NCBI GenBank assembly: GCA_035578175.1
Contig: JAQMRL010000043.1
Location: 434,001-498,000, forward strand
Direction: 5' to 3'
DNA: 64,000 nt
Source: Catonia carolina
Taxonomy: Eukaryota > Arthropoda > Insecta > Hemiptera > Achilidae
The number at the start of each line of letters is the position of its first letter. Positions within the stretch are counted from its first letter, which is position 1. Both the position numbers and the translations under genes were made by a program. This document shows positions 53,131 to 64,000 of the stretch, one piece after another. The notes under the pieces are model-generated. The model was not told where the DNA came from, did not search any database, and saw only the letters and a list, made by a program, of their open reading frames with translations.

Positions 53131-54366
53131 TACGAGAGTAACAAGGGGAGCGATGAAATTACCGTAGAGATTATCTCATCTAAAGATTGCGCAGTGGCGA
53201 GCTTCTGAAACGTCTGAATAGCCCAGTTTACGAATTTCGGCGACGTTATCAGAGTGAGAAAGTTGGCACTGGAGGGCTTTGGCTCAGGTGGAGCAGAAGT
53301 GGTTGGTTTCGTCGGAAGGGCGGGGAAGTCCGGGCTCTTATGATGAAATACTGGCCTACTGGGGTTGATTATCACCGGTTGTGCCTGGGTAAAATGCCTA
53401 GTTGGTGGAGAAGTGTTCCTCGGTGACGAGGTTTTGTAAATAGTCTTACGGACCGTCTGCCGGGCCGGTGGGGAGATTGGGGAGCTAGCCGGCCCGGCTT
53501 TAGAATGAGAAGGGACAGGGGTTGGAGCGGTAGAGCTCGGCTGCGCAGTCGCTGTAGAAGTTGCAGGTCGTTGTTGTTGCTGCTGCCGTCGTCTCTGGAG
53601 CGCCTTGTGTGCAGGGCACCCCCGGTAGTTAGCCGGGTGGTTACCCTGACAGTTGCAGCACGTTGGGGCCTCCTGCAGTGTTCTACAATCCTTGGCGTCA
53701 TGCTCCCCTCCGCACTTGACGCATCGGGGCGCATGACAGCAGTTGACAGATGAATGGCCGAAGCGCTGACATTTGAAACACTGCGGCAGGCCCGGACGAC
53801 TCTTGAAAGCTTCCACAGTAACTGCTACGCTGAAGAGCTGGTGGATGTTGTATATCTCAGCCGAGTTGTCCTCCTTCTTTATCTTGACATAGAAGACGTT
53901 TATGGGGCGTCCCCCTAAACCTTTTATAGGCTGGACTAGGGTGACGGTGTGACCCGCCACCTCTAGTGCCAGCTTGATGTCCGCTGGATCGGTGCTGAAG
54001 TGAAGCCCCTTGATGGCAACCTTAATTTCAGCGGGCTCATCGAGGTGGTAGGTATGAAAATATACCCCCTCCTCGATGAACAGCGCTCTGACGGTCTTGA
54101 AGTCCGCGACGGAAGAGCTCCGGAGCATGTAGGTGGAGCCCTTGCAGGTCACCACATACTTCGAAGATACCGCCGCGTTAATCTTTGAAGATAGTGCAGT
54201 CCACGCCGTTGGCACCTTAAAAACCAACGGCGGGATTTTGGGACACCCTGTAGAAGGTGTCCCGCTCGTCTCGGTTGACCCTGTAGATGATGATGATGAT
54301 GATGCAGTGTCTGGTCGTTGACGCTTGCGTGCAACGACCTCCACGAAGTCTTCTGGCGAAGGCTGG
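53130..54366 (-). pseudogene. E8 ORF1, gag lacking its start
   Basis: Gag of the E5 family from codon 5 onward ([10 protein letters not shown]). Native ATG and leader are missing. Zinc knuckles [42 protein letters not shown] intact. The frame continues without a stop through 30 nt of junction into the H2A remnant (54398-54666), and on to 54791 through antisense H2B. The central part is closer to E6 in wording ([14 protein letters not shown]) than E5 is. Confidence 0.88.
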
Positions 54367-54383
54367 CGCGCCACCAGAAGGTG

Positions 54384-54393
54384 GCCGCGCCAC
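54384..54393 (-). repeat. E8 target-site duplication, 5' copy
   Basis: GCCGCGCCAC, followed by only CTT of the native H3 promoter before the H2A junction. Confidence 0.85.
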
Positions 54394-54397
54394 CTTT

Positions 54398-54666
54398 GTT
54401 TGTTCAACTCCTCGTCGTTACGGATGGCCAACTGGAGGTGACGCGGGATGATACGGGTCTTCTTGTTATCGCGGGCGGCGTTGCCGGCCAACTCGAGCAC
54501 TTCAGCGGCGAGGTATTCCATTACGGCGGCCAAGTAGACGGGCGCACCGGCGCCGACTCGCTCCGCGTAGTTGCCCTTCCTGAGCAGGCGATGTATTCTG
54601 CCGACGGGAAACTGGAGCCCGGCGCGCGACGAGCGAGACTTTGCCTTCCCCTTAACTTTTCCTCCT
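54398..54666 (-). pseudogene. H2A: Truncated H2A remnant fused to gag
   Basis: Internal H2A segment covering about residues 7-96. The first residues (MSGRGK) and the C-terminal 28 residues, 3' stem-loop and promoter are missing. At the right it is joined within one base to the H2B 5'UTR (54665/54666), removing the whole H2A-H2B promoter. At the left it joins the H3 start-site copy beside E8, removing H4. Reading on the minus strand it is in frame with E8 gag. An assembly collapse is an alternative explanation. Confidence 0.9.
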
Positions 54667-54702
54667 CGACACGAGCAACGAGCAGCAAGCAACCAACCGA
54701 CC

Positions 54703-55074
54703 ATGCCACCGAAAACCAGCGGTAAAGCAGCGAAGAAGGCGGGAAAGGCGCAGAAAAATATAGCCAAGGGCGACAAGAAGAAGAAGCGCAAGAGGAAGGA
54801 AAGCTACGCCGTGTACATCTACAAGGTGTTGAAGCAAGTCCACCCGGACACGGGAATCTCTTCGAAGGCGATGAGCATCATGAACAGTTTTGTCAACGAC
54901 ATATTCGAGCGCATCGCCGCCGAAGCTTCCCGGCTCGCCCACTACAACAAGCGGTCGACGATCACCAGCAGGGAGATCCAGACCGCCGTACGTCTCCTTC
55001 TGCCCGGTGAATTGGCCAAGCACGCCGTAAGCGAGGGCACTAAGGCCGTCACAAAGTACACCAGCTCCAAGTAA
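54703..55074 (+). CDS. H2B: Histone H2B
   Basis: 123 residues, identical to the other copies; start chosen at MPPKTSG although the frame is open upstream through antisense H2A. It has no promoter: its 5'UTR is joined to the H2A remnant about 36 bp upstream. Probably not expressed. Confidence 0.97.
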   Translation: MPPKTSGKAAKKAGKAQKNIAKGDKKKKRKRKESYAVYIYKVLKQVHPDTGISSKAMSIMNSFVNDIFERIAAEASRLAHYNKRSTITSREIQTAVRLLLPGELAKHAVSEGTKAVTKYTSSK

Positions 55075-55127
55075 GAGCTCGGTGCTGCCTGCCGACGGTC
55101 TCGCGTACACCGCGGTAATAATAAAAC

Positions 55128-55143
55128 GGCCCTTTTCAGGGCC
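55128..55143 (+). terminator. Histone mRNA 3' stem-loop of H2B
   Basis: GGCCCTTTTCAGGGCC followed by ACCAAA. Confidence 0.95.
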
Positions 55144-57175
55144 ACCAAACATTTACGCTAAGGTTGTATGTCGGAAGATGTATTAATTTTTCCTCTCGTT
55201 CATCCCGTACCGCAATATGACAACGTAAGTGCGTACATATTTAAATTTTTCCAAATGAATGGCAAGAGTGAAAAAAAAAAAATTCTCGCCTGTTATTCGT
55301 TTATTTACACACCTCCCACCGATACGCCCGTCAACCGTCTTATTGTATGTAGGCTACTATTGCGGTAAGCGTTGTTTGTTCAATTTTTTTAATTAAGCCG
55401 GCAATTTAAGTTGAAATCTTTACAGATAGCGGCGTACTTGTGAAATATCCGGCAACACATAAAAAACAAATGAAATGCAAAGTCCCAATTGTGAGATGGT
55501 ATATCTTCATTAATAATGATCAGTGATCAACAGTACTATTGTCAGTTTTATTTCATTTTAATTTTTTTTTTTTTTTTTTTTCTTTCTTTCTTCTTTTTCT
55601 TTAAATGCAGACGGTAGTAGGTCAGAAGCGAGTGGAAAAGTACGCTTATCATCACCATGCCGAGCTCCGTGAAAACAACATATTTCATTCACCGCATGGC
55701 CCGTCCGGGTGTACAATGTAATTCGTTACTTTCAGGTCGGATAACTGTTATCAGTGTCTTTTACACCTGCACCTCTATTGTTCTTAAACGATTCAGTAAT
55801 TAACGTAACTGTTTGTTTTGTTTGTTTTTTTGTTTGTTTGTTTGTTTGTTTGTTTTTTTGTTTGTTTGTTTGTTTGTTTGTTTGTTTGTTTGTTTGTTTG
55901 TTTGTTTGTTTGTTTGTTTGTTTGTTTGTTTGTTTGTTTCTTTGTTTGTTTGTTTGTTTGTTTCAGCCAGCCCTGCAACGAACGGATCGAGTGTAAATAA
56001 TTTTACACTCCACCTGTCCGTTATGGGCGGCAGGAATAATTTCATTGTTAACACGGAAATGCTGTAGCCAGTCGATTGAAAAATGCGAAATACTACAAAA
56101 CATTTATGTATAGTTGATGAAATGAAATATTTTTAACGACGTTCTGATACCTCGAACGGTGAAGTTTGTTGAACGGCGATTGTTACAGAATCGTTGTTGT
56201 GTATGACCTGGTAAATGGAATTATTGTTCACGGGGTGAACCGATAACCAAGAATTTACTTTAATAAACCGAAAATTTATATTTCATCACTTTGAACAGTA
56301 ATTCGGAGGTATACGAGTAGGAACTTTGCAAATATCTAACCGAATGTATTGAAATTACGACCTTTATCGGTTACTATCTTGTCCCCCTTCATGTTTGTTC
56401 GTTTCTCCTATATTGTTACATTTTTCTCAATACATTGGCGCGAGAGAAAATCATGCGATTTTTTTTTTTTTTTTTTTTCTTTCAAAAACACGGTAAAATG
56501 AAAATAAACGGCGGCTACAATCGTTGCCGGTCGTTTGTACAGGTGAAATGTTGTCATTTAACAGTAGACCGCTGGCCGAACGACTGCGCGCGCTGTTGCA
56601 CGGCCGGGCGTTTTCTGCCGCCGCTACTGTTTTCCCGCACGTTTACCATTAAAGGTGACTTACGGTAAACGAATTCGCCGCCGTAAGTTGTACGAGCCGA
56701 TCGGCAGAGGTTTACAAGCCGTGCCGACCGTTACGGCCGTATGACGGCGAGCATTACGGACGGCGTACTTTCACTGTCGCCTATTCACCGGGAAAAATTA
56801 ATGTGCGAGCGAAAAATTCGCGGCGCGTTCGCGCCCGACCGTCGCAGCAGACGTATACGTCACGGCCGGTAACGGATTTCCGCCCGATTTCGGCACGGCT
56901 CAAGCGCTGGGGTGAATTTATCGCGGTCCGGGCAGGCCGAGACGGCACTTGTTGGAGGTTCGCGAGCAGTTTTCGGTCCGGCGAAATCGCCGTGCGCTTC
57001 GAACGGTGGCGCGACACACAGCCGGCGGTGTGTTGTCGAGGCAGGAAAAGCGAGACCGGCGAAAAATTGAAAGGGGGCCGAAAAATAGACGCCCGAACGA
57101 ACCGTGTAAGCACGATTCTGAGCCGGCCGAGCGACGGCTAAGTCGTTGCTTCCTTTAAAGTCCGCCACTATAACG
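55144..57175. other. H2B-H1 spacer
   Basis: Near-identical copy of 6175-8207. No gene seen. Confidence 0.75.
55811..55963. repeat. (GTTT)n microsatellite
   Basis: GTTT tract, length variant of the other three. Confidence 0.95.
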
Positions 57176-57233
57176 TATAATTACGTGTTTTTGTCGCAGC
57201 GCCTATAACCTCTCCGTACACCGGCAAGAGAAC
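57176..57233 (+). promoter_or_regulatory. H1 core promoter and 5'UTR, uninterrupted
   Basis: TATAAT 57176-57181; AGCGCCTATA 57198-57207. Confidence 0.7.
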
Positions 57234-57884
57234 ATGTCAGACAGCGCAGCATCAGCAGCTACTCCGGCCGCAGCAGTGGCGTCGACGCCGGCGAAGGCCG
57301 CGCCTGGGAAGAAGGCCGGCTCTAAATCGTCGGCGGCGGCCAGCAAGAAGCCGAGATCGAAGCCAGCACACCCGCCGACCGCCGATATGGTGAACGCAGC
57401 GATCGCCGGCCTGAAAGAGCGAGGCGGCTCTTCACTGCAGGCGATCAAGAAGTACATCGCGGCCAACTACAAGGTGGACGCCGAGAAATTGGCCCCGTTC
57501 ATAAAGAAGTACCTCAAGTCGGCAGTCGCGTCGGGCGCTCTCACCCAGCCGAAAGGCAAGGGTGCGTCCGGCTCGTTCAAGATCAGCGTGAAAGGCGAAG
57601 GCAAGACCGGCGGAAGCGCTCCCGCTAAGAAGAAGCCGTCGTCGGCCGCGCCTAAGACCAAGGCAGCAGCGAAGAAACCCGCAGCGTCCGGCAAATCGAA
57701 GGCAGCCGCTGCTGGGAAGAAGCAGGCGGCCGCCGTATCGGCTCCGAAGAAGGCCAAGTCCCCGTCGAAGGCGAAGAAAGTTTCTAAACCGCCGACCAAG
57801 AAACCTAAATCGCCCAAACCGAAGAAGGCAGCGGTGAAGAAAGCCAAGTCGCCCAAGAAGGCAGCGGCCGGCAAGAAGAAGTAA
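57234..57884 (+). CDS. H1: Histone H1 (linker histone)
   Basis: 216 residues, identical to the other copies, with an uninterrupted promoter. Confidence 0.98.
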   Translation: MSDSAASAATPAAAVASTPAKAAPGKKAGSKSSAAASKKPRSKPAHPPTADMVNAAIAGLKERGGSSLQAIKKYIAANYKVDAEKLAPFIKKYLKSAVASGALTQPKGKGASGSFKISVKGEGKTGGSAPAKKKPSSAAPKTKAAAKKPAASGKSKAAAAGKKQAAAVSAPKKAKSPSKAKKVSKPPTKKPKSPKPKKAAVKKAKSPKKAAAGKKK

Positions 57885-57926
57885 ACGTTGTTAACACGCT
57901 TGTTCTTCTAGCCGCCACCAACAAAT

Positions 57927-57942
57927 GGCCCTTTTCAGGGCC
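57927..57942 (+). terminator. Histone mRNA 3' stem-loop of H1
   Basis: GGCCCTTTTCAGGGCC followed by GCCAAA. Confidence 0.95.
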
Positions 57943-58537
57943 GCCAAATGTTTTTTAGTAAGGTTTTTATTGAAAATATTACAAGTTGTTGTGAACGGTT
58001 TATTATACGATGATGATCGGCCGGGCCCGAACGGTTGGTTAGCACTCAGGCGGAGGGCGGTAATTTGATTTTTGCTTTTAATATTTGCCTGCCTTCCTCA
58101 CTTAAAAAAGTTAACTTATTTAAAACAAACAAACAAACCGATGCGACTGTATATTTTTTTTGTCTGTTTGTTTATTCCCTTTTTTTACGTACTTTTAGCG
58201 GTTATTACGCACACAAATACATTTCAATTGTTTTTTTTTTTTTTAATAGGTTTATAACTACAATTGCCTTCCTCACATACTAACGGACGAAGAAGAAGAA
58301 GAAGGGGAAAATGGACGAAGTTTTGTACGTAGTCGCTGCGATCGTCATGAATACGACACGCTATGCGAGTTACTTGCGCTTTACCATTGCCTCCCTCACA
58401 TTACAATTTGAAAATTTAAAAAAAAAAAAAAAAATCGTACTACATATTTCAAAGGAAAAGGAAAATTTAGCGGTAAGGTAAGGATCGAACAACACCAACC
58501 AACCATCCAGCTTGTAAAACCTCGATTGAATTTTTGT
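57943..58537. other. H1-H3 spacer
   Basis: Near-identical copy of 13613-14207. No gene seen. Confidence 0.75.
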
Positions 58538-58553
58538 GGCCCTGAAAAGGGCC
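58538..58553 (-). terminator. Histone mRNA 3' stem-loop of H3
   Basis: Minus-strand GGCCCTTTTCAGGGCC. Confidence 0.95.
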
Positions 58554-58598
58554 GTTTCAGTTGTGTTCTCACGCGGTGGTAGGTAGCAGCAGGGTTGC

Positions 58599-59596
<998 letters not shown>

Positions 59597-59651
59597 GCGT
59601 CGCGCCACAAGCCGCTTGCGAAAGTCTATTAGAGCCTTCATTCAATAAAAC

Positions 59652-59667
59652 GGCCCTTTTCAGGGCC
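59652..59667 (+). terminator. Histone mRNA 3' stem-loop of H4
   Basis: GGCCCTTTTCAGGGCC followed by ACCAAA. Confidence 0.95.
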
Positions 59668-59763
59668 ACCAAACCAATAACATGAGGTTTTCAATAATGT
59701 GAATTTCTTTCATCTCCTCTCGCATCTTGTATAACGAACGGAAGAGGCTACTACCGCTGTAAT

Positions 59764-59817
<54 letters not shown>

Positions 59818-60176
59818 TGCACGCACAGAGACCGTTAATGAACAAACAGATAGATAGACACGGACGAATGGTCTTGTTTGTCGGTTATCACATAATATAA
59901 TCATCAGTAGATTACTGGAAAATGAAATAAGAAGAAGAAGAAATCGTGGTTGTGTTGTAAATTTCATAGTATTGTCGGGCGGTGCAGGTGAGCAAGCAGC
60001 AGTATTAGGAAGAGTTATTCGTTCTATTTTAGAGGAAAAAAAAAAAAAAAAAAGGAAATGAAGAGAGGAATTTTTTATTTTCTCTCCTTCGCCGCCGCTT
60101 TGTTACATGCTGACAGAACAATAATTATTCTTAAAAAGAGTTCAAACAGATTTAAACCTAGTCATGAAATTTTGGT
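59668..60176. other. H4-H2A 3' spacer
   Basis: Copy of 1-484. No gene seen. Confidence 0.75.
59766..59816. repeat. (AAT)n microsatellite
   Basis: Longest allele of the four. Confidence 0.9.
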
Positions 60177-60192
60177 GGCCCTGAAAAGGGCC
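60177..60192 (-). terminator. Histone mRNA 3' stem-loop of H2A
   Basis: Minus-strand GGCCCTTTTCAGGGCC. Confidence 0.95.
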
Positions 60193-60245
60193 GTTTCAAT
60201 GCTGTGTCGCCTGTATAGCAGCTGCAGCTCCCAACGAGGTCCCGC

Positions 60246-60653
<408 letters not shown>

Positions 60654-60697
60654 TCACGAACGAAATAACACGGCCAGAATCCAGAATCCAGGTTGAG

Positions 60698-60713
60698 AGG
60701 GCTAAGAAGCCCT
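60698..60713 (-). promoter_or_regulatory. 3'-terminal hairpin of E9
   Basis: Minus-strand AGGGCT-TCTT-AGCCCT, identical to the E3 hairpin, with CACGACGTCGCC before it and TCTCAAC after it. Confidence 0.6.
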
Positions 60714-61104
60714 ATGTTGGCGACGTCGTGTAAGTGTTACACATGGTCGCTCGTAGAACACATTATCAGAACTAATGTAACCTCAGGTAAAAATCAGGAG
60801 AATATTGAGGGTTATAAATTGGATTCGGATTCGGTCGAAACAAGCTTTGAGCAGGGAAAGGTGGGGAAAACTGCCAGATAATTGAGGGTATTAATTTTGA
60901 GGGTTTAGAAAATTTTTAGGTGTATAATTAATGGTAGGTGGATGAATATATATTGTATAGGGGTTGGGATAATTATTAGATAGGAAAAACGGCTCTTTTC
61001 TTTTAATTGTTGATTAGTTGGCCTTTTTTTTGTTTGTATGTGTTACGTGGGAATCATTTGTTAAGGGTGTATGTTGTGGCGTGGGAGTTGTATTTTACTG
61101 GATG

Positions 61105-63777
61105 TTAGGGGAAATCGTGGAACGGTAGATTGATGTAAACTTCGGGCGGGTGAGGCGTGGTGTAAATCTCTCGGATGATGGGGTGTCTTGAAGTTCTGGC
61201 GGAGTCGTGAAGTTTTCTGGAGGTTGTGTAGATATAGCTTTCTAGGGAAGGGAAGAGTAAGCTTTCGTGGACTATGTCGTTATTGATAAGGTAGTGGACT
61301 TTAGTGATGCGGCGGAGAATTTTGTTTTGAAAAGCGGCTGTTTTACGTTTGTTGGACTTGGAGAGGAGTGGCCACCAGACAGGTGAGCCATATAGAAGGT
61401 AGGGACGAAGAATTGACGAATACATGAGGAGTTTGAGTTTTATAGAGAAGGATTTTGAATTAAGTAGGGGCGAGAGAGTGGCGAGGAGAACCCTGCCCTT
61501 GCATAGTTTGTCCTCGATGTGGCGACGGAGAGTCAGGCGCTTGTCCAGTATTACTCCCAGGTAGCGGACGCTGTCCTGCCATGGGAGCAGTTGTCCTTCC
61601 AGGCGTAGTGGCGGCGGGAGATTCCTTTTGCGGGTGAATTGGATTGCCTCACACTTTGTGGGATTGAGGGTGAGTCTCCAGATGCGACACCATGTAGTGA
61701 TATTTAACAGATGATTTTGGATTGCGCGGCAGTTGAGGCGGAGGCATCTGCCGTGACGGTATAAAATAGCGTCATCAGCAAACAGTCCGAGTTTGATTGT
61801 TTCGGTTTCCGGAAAATCGTAGGTGTACATAAGATAGAGAAGGGGCCCAAGGACTGAACCCTGAGGTACACCTGCGGTAGATGGGGTAAGTGGGGATTTG
61901 ATTGAGTGGAACTGATAACTGGGAGCTGAGACTTGAAATTTTCTGTCAGTAAGATACGAATGGATGAGCCTGACAGTGGCTGGTGGGAAGAAACGAGCTA
62001 GTTTGAAGAGGAGACCCACGTGCCATACTCTGTCAAATGCTGCTTTAAAGTCAAGCAGCACAGCCGTCGTATGGTTGTGGGAGTTTCTGGCATCCACTAG
62101 TGCCGTTACGATGCGGAGGAGTTGGGTGGTGGTGGAGTGTCCTTGTCTAAAACCAAATTGTTCGGCAGGGATCGCTGATTCGATGGTTTGGCGCAGACGT
62201 GGGAGAAGAAGTCTTTCGAAAAGTTTAGATAATATTGGAAGAAGGGAAATTGGCCTGTAGCTTCCGGGGTCTGTTGGGGGTTTGTGGGGCTTGAGTATGG
62301 TGATGATGTTAGAGATCTTCCATGAAGCGGGGAAGTGCTGCAGTGCAATAACTGCATTGAAAATTGATAAGAGGTGGGGCTTGAGCTCTGGTGGAGAGTT
62401 CAGGATGGCGTATCCGGAGATGTTGTCGGGGCCTGGGGCTTTTCTGGGATTGATTGATTTGATTACCGAAGTAACCTCATCAATCGTGAAAGGTTGAAAG
62501 TGGCAGGGAGTAGGGTCGGAGAGAGTGGTGGAAACCACACTGTGAATTATTTCATCCAGTTCGGGATGAACGGGTGGGGGAGTTTGAAAATGGAGTTCAA
62601 AGTGTGAGGCGAAGGTGTTTGCCGTCTCTTGGGCCGAGTATGCCAGTCCGTTCGGAGTCCGCAGTGGGTGTGTCCTCCTCTGGGTTGACAGTAGTCGGCG
62701 CGCAGCCTCCCATGGCCTGCCGTTGTCCGCTACGTGTTCAAGGTACTCCTCCCATTGACTGGATTTATGCTGGTCGACGAGGAGCTTGCATCTGGCAGCG
62801 GCGTGATTGAAGAGCTGACGGTGGCGGGGGTCCCTCGTTCGCTGCCAGAGCCGACGGTAACGTCGTCTGTCCGCGATTGCTGCCTTCACTGCAGGCGGGA
62901 GGGATGACCTGGTCTGAGGTGGGCGTGGGGAAGTATTTTGAATAATGCTTTGGGAGAGTAGCGAGGAGATCGTCTGGAGATGTCGTTCCAGCTCGGGGAT
63001 AGAATTGATCGTGGGAGGTTCTGGGGGAAGTTGCGAATTTACAGTGTCAAAGAAGGACGGCCAGGAGACTTTGTTTTTGGCGGGCGGTGCTTGGGTATTT
63101 GAAGTAGGGGAAGTAAAAGTAAATAGAACAGGGAGATGATCTGAGCTTAACTCAGGAAGGACATCGATGTCGGGGATAGTGGTGAAGTTGACCGAGGCGG
63201 CGTAGTCGAGGATGTCGGGCAGATGAGTGCGTGTTGAGGGTATTCTGGTGGCTGTAGTTGGGAAATGAAGGGCTAGTGGCAGGGGAATTTCTTCTAGAAA
63301 GGTAAGAAGTGTGGCGCCTGCAGTGTTCGTCGTGCGGCAGCCGATGTCGACGTGCTTGGCGTTCCAGTCGCCGGCTACGAATGCTGGGTGTTGGTGCGTG
63401 AAGATGGCTGCAAGGGCAGAGGGGTCGAAGTCGTTGGACGACGGGGGGCGATATACGGAGGTGAAAGTTACTAATTGAGAGAAGAGGGGTACTGTGACTG
63501 AAATGTGTTCTAAGGAAGGAATAGGGGCTGTATCTAGGAGGTTATGCGTATGGCGTTTATGGATAAGGATAGCTACCCCTCCTGCTGGGCGATTGGTAAC
63601 AGGAGGGCGGTCGGTACGGTATACTATGTACGGGGATAATTTAAAGCGTGTGTGTGGGTGGAAGTGAGTTTCTTGGAGTAAAGCTATATCTACGTTGAGG
63701 TCTAGTAGAAGTCGGTGGAGGTCGTTCCGTTGGCGAGAGATTCCGTTTCCGTTCCACGAAAGGATTCGAAAGGTCAT
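61105..63777 (-). CDS. E9 ORF2, APE endonuclease / reverse transcriptase
   Basis: 890 residues starting MTFRILSWNGNGISRQ. Motifs SWNGNG, LLQETH, AGDWNAKH, SDHLPVLF; RT with AFDRVWH, GVPQGSVLGP and FADDAILYR; C-terminal PVWW and TSRKLHD. Intact; TAATG overlap with ORF1. Confidence 0.95.
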   Translation of the reverse strand: MTFRILSWNGNGISRQRNDLHRLLLDLNVDIALLQETHFHPHTRFKLSPYIVYRTDRPPVTNRPAGGVAILIHKRHTHNLLDTAPIPSLEHISVTVPLFSQLVTFTSVYRPPSSNDFDPSALAAIFTHQHPAFVAGDWNAKHVDIGCRTTNTAGATLLTFLEEIPLPLALHFPTTATRIPSTRTHLPDILDYAASVNFTTIPDIDVLPELSSDHLPVLFTFTSPTSNTQAPPAKNKVSWPSFFDTVNSQLPPEPPTINSIPELERHLQTISSLLSQSIIQNTSPRPPQTRSSLPPAVKAAIADRRRYRRLWQRTRDPRHRQLFNHAAARCKLLVDQHKSSQWEEYLEHVADNGRPWEAARRLLSTQRRTHPLRTPNGLAYSAQETANTFASHFELHFQTPPPVHPELDEIIHSVVSTTLSDPTPCHFQPFTIDEVTSVIKSINPRKAPGPDNISGYAILNSPPELKPHLLSIFNAVIALQHFPASWKISNIITILKPHKPPTDPGSYRPISLLPILSKLFERLLLPRLRQTIESAIPAEQFGFRQGHSTTTQLLRIVTALVDARNSHNHTTAVLLDFKAAFDRVWHVGLLFKLARFFPPATVRLIHSYLTDRKFQVSAPSYQFHSIKSPLTPSTAGVPQGSVLGPLLYLMYTYDFPETETIKLGLFADDAILYRHGRCLRLNCRAIQNHLLNITTWCRIWRLTLNPTKCEAIQFTRKRNLPPPLRLEGQLLPWQDSVRYLGVILDKRLTLRRHIEDKLCKGRVLLATLSPLLNSKSFSIKLKLLMYSSILRPYLLYGSPVWWPLLSKSNKRKTAAFQNKILRRITKVHYLINNDIVHESLLFPSLESYIYTTSRKLHDSARTSRHPIIREIYTTPHPPEVYINLPFHDFP

Positions 63778-64000
63778 TAGGCGAGAAGGGAGGGCAGAGA
63801 TGAGATTATGACGGTGATTGCTTCGGGGATGGATTTTACAGTAGTTAGGCGTGGAAGTAAGGCGAGTGCCCAGGTTAGAAATTTAGGGGCGGTGAGAAAT
63901 TTGATGATGCCTTGAATTGAGAAGGGGGCATCATCGGAAGGAGGGTCGTTGGATTTTTTGGCTGGAAGTGGTGGAATAGGCTTCCAGGGTGATTGAACTG
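63777..64000 (-). CDS. E9 ORF1, gag C-terminal part (partial)
   Basis: The last 73 or so codons of gag: proline-rich linker, then the conserved hydrophobic end (KFLTWALALLPRL ... SSLPSLLA). Zinc knuckles and start lie beyond the window. Confidence 0.88.
   Translation of the reverse strand, partial: VQSPWKPIPPLPAKKSNDPPSDDAPFSIQGIIKFLTAPKFLTWALALLPRLTTVKSIPEAITVIISSLPSLLA

Larger units (their letters stand above)
60676..64000 (-). mobile_element. E9, Jockey-clade retrotransposon near the H2A start site (runs off window)
   Basis: Sense to H2A. Its 3' junction is after CGGCC (60671-60675), 5 bp closer to the H2A ATG than E4. Two GGATTCT-type tail units, terminal hairpin 60698-60713, module GGCC...GAAAAGAGCCG (plus about 60983-61025), no long A-tract. 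ORF2 complete; ORF1 continues past 64000, so the 5' end and duplication cannot be seen. Related to E4 and E1/E3 but distinct. Confidence 0.93.

Noticed and set aside
54360..54710. Treating the H4-less unit purely as an assembly error
   Set aside because: Possible, but junctions carry typical scars (filler, single-base overlap) and both sides read through cleanly, so it is reported with that caveat instead.

Overview
The window is about 64 kb of a tandem array of replication-dependent histone genes from an animal, most likely an insect or other arthropod. Evidence: the quintet order H4 (+), H2A (-), H2B (+), H1 (+), H3 (-); canonical metazoan histones (H3 of the A31/S87/V89/M90 type); the histone-mRNA 3' stem-loop GGCCCTTTTCAGGGCC after every complete gene; and Jockey-clade retrotransposons. 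I cannot name the species. Without insertions one repeat unit would be about 6.3 kb, and coding regions and spacers are nearly identical from unit to unit.

About 62% of the window is not histone DNA but nine large non-LTR retrotransposons, called E1-E9 here: E1 1097-5677 (+), E2 8240-12867 (+), E3 14886-19495 (+), E4 20977-25591 (-), E5 30276-34492 (-), E6 34503-39258 (-), E7 41149-45772 (+), E8 50193-54383 (-) and E9 60676-64000 (-, runs off the window). Each encodes a Jockey-type gag (PRE_C2HC region plus three zinc knuckles) and a ~890-residue APE endonuclease/reverse transcriptase without RNase H. The two ORFs overlap as TAATG or abut as TAAATG. Endonuclease and polymerase motifs are intact in all nine.

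The main result is where they sit. All nine are in the 5' flank of a histone gene, all in the same orientation as that gene, and the junctions coincide with the predicted transcription start, 19-30 bp downstream of a TATA-like hexamer. All five genes are hit: H1 (E2), H2A (E4, E9), H2B (E1, E7), H3 (E5, E6, E8) and H4 (E3). Six insertions have clean 9-11 bp target-site duplications (E5 and E6 share three copies of the same site). E6 and E5 lie head-to-tail in one H3 start site. I read this as a family of histone-transcription-start-specific Jockey retrotransposons that keep the histone core promoter upstream of themselves and cut the histone gene off from it. The 3' ends share a small terminal hairpin shaped like the histone stem-loop and short lineage-specific tandem tails.

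Layout: 1-14679 H2A, [E1], H2B, [E2], H1, H3 (nonsense-mutated); 14680-30219 [E3], H4, H2A, [E4], H2B, H1, H3; 30276-50136 [E5, E6], H4, H2A, [E7], H2B, H1, H3; 50193-59009 [E8], remnant H2A joined to H2B (H4 deleted), H1, H3; 59010-64000 H4, H2A, [E9]. Every histone type except H2A and H2B together in one unit still has at least one copy with an undisturbed start site, so the array should remain functional. Novelty of the element family was not checked against any database.
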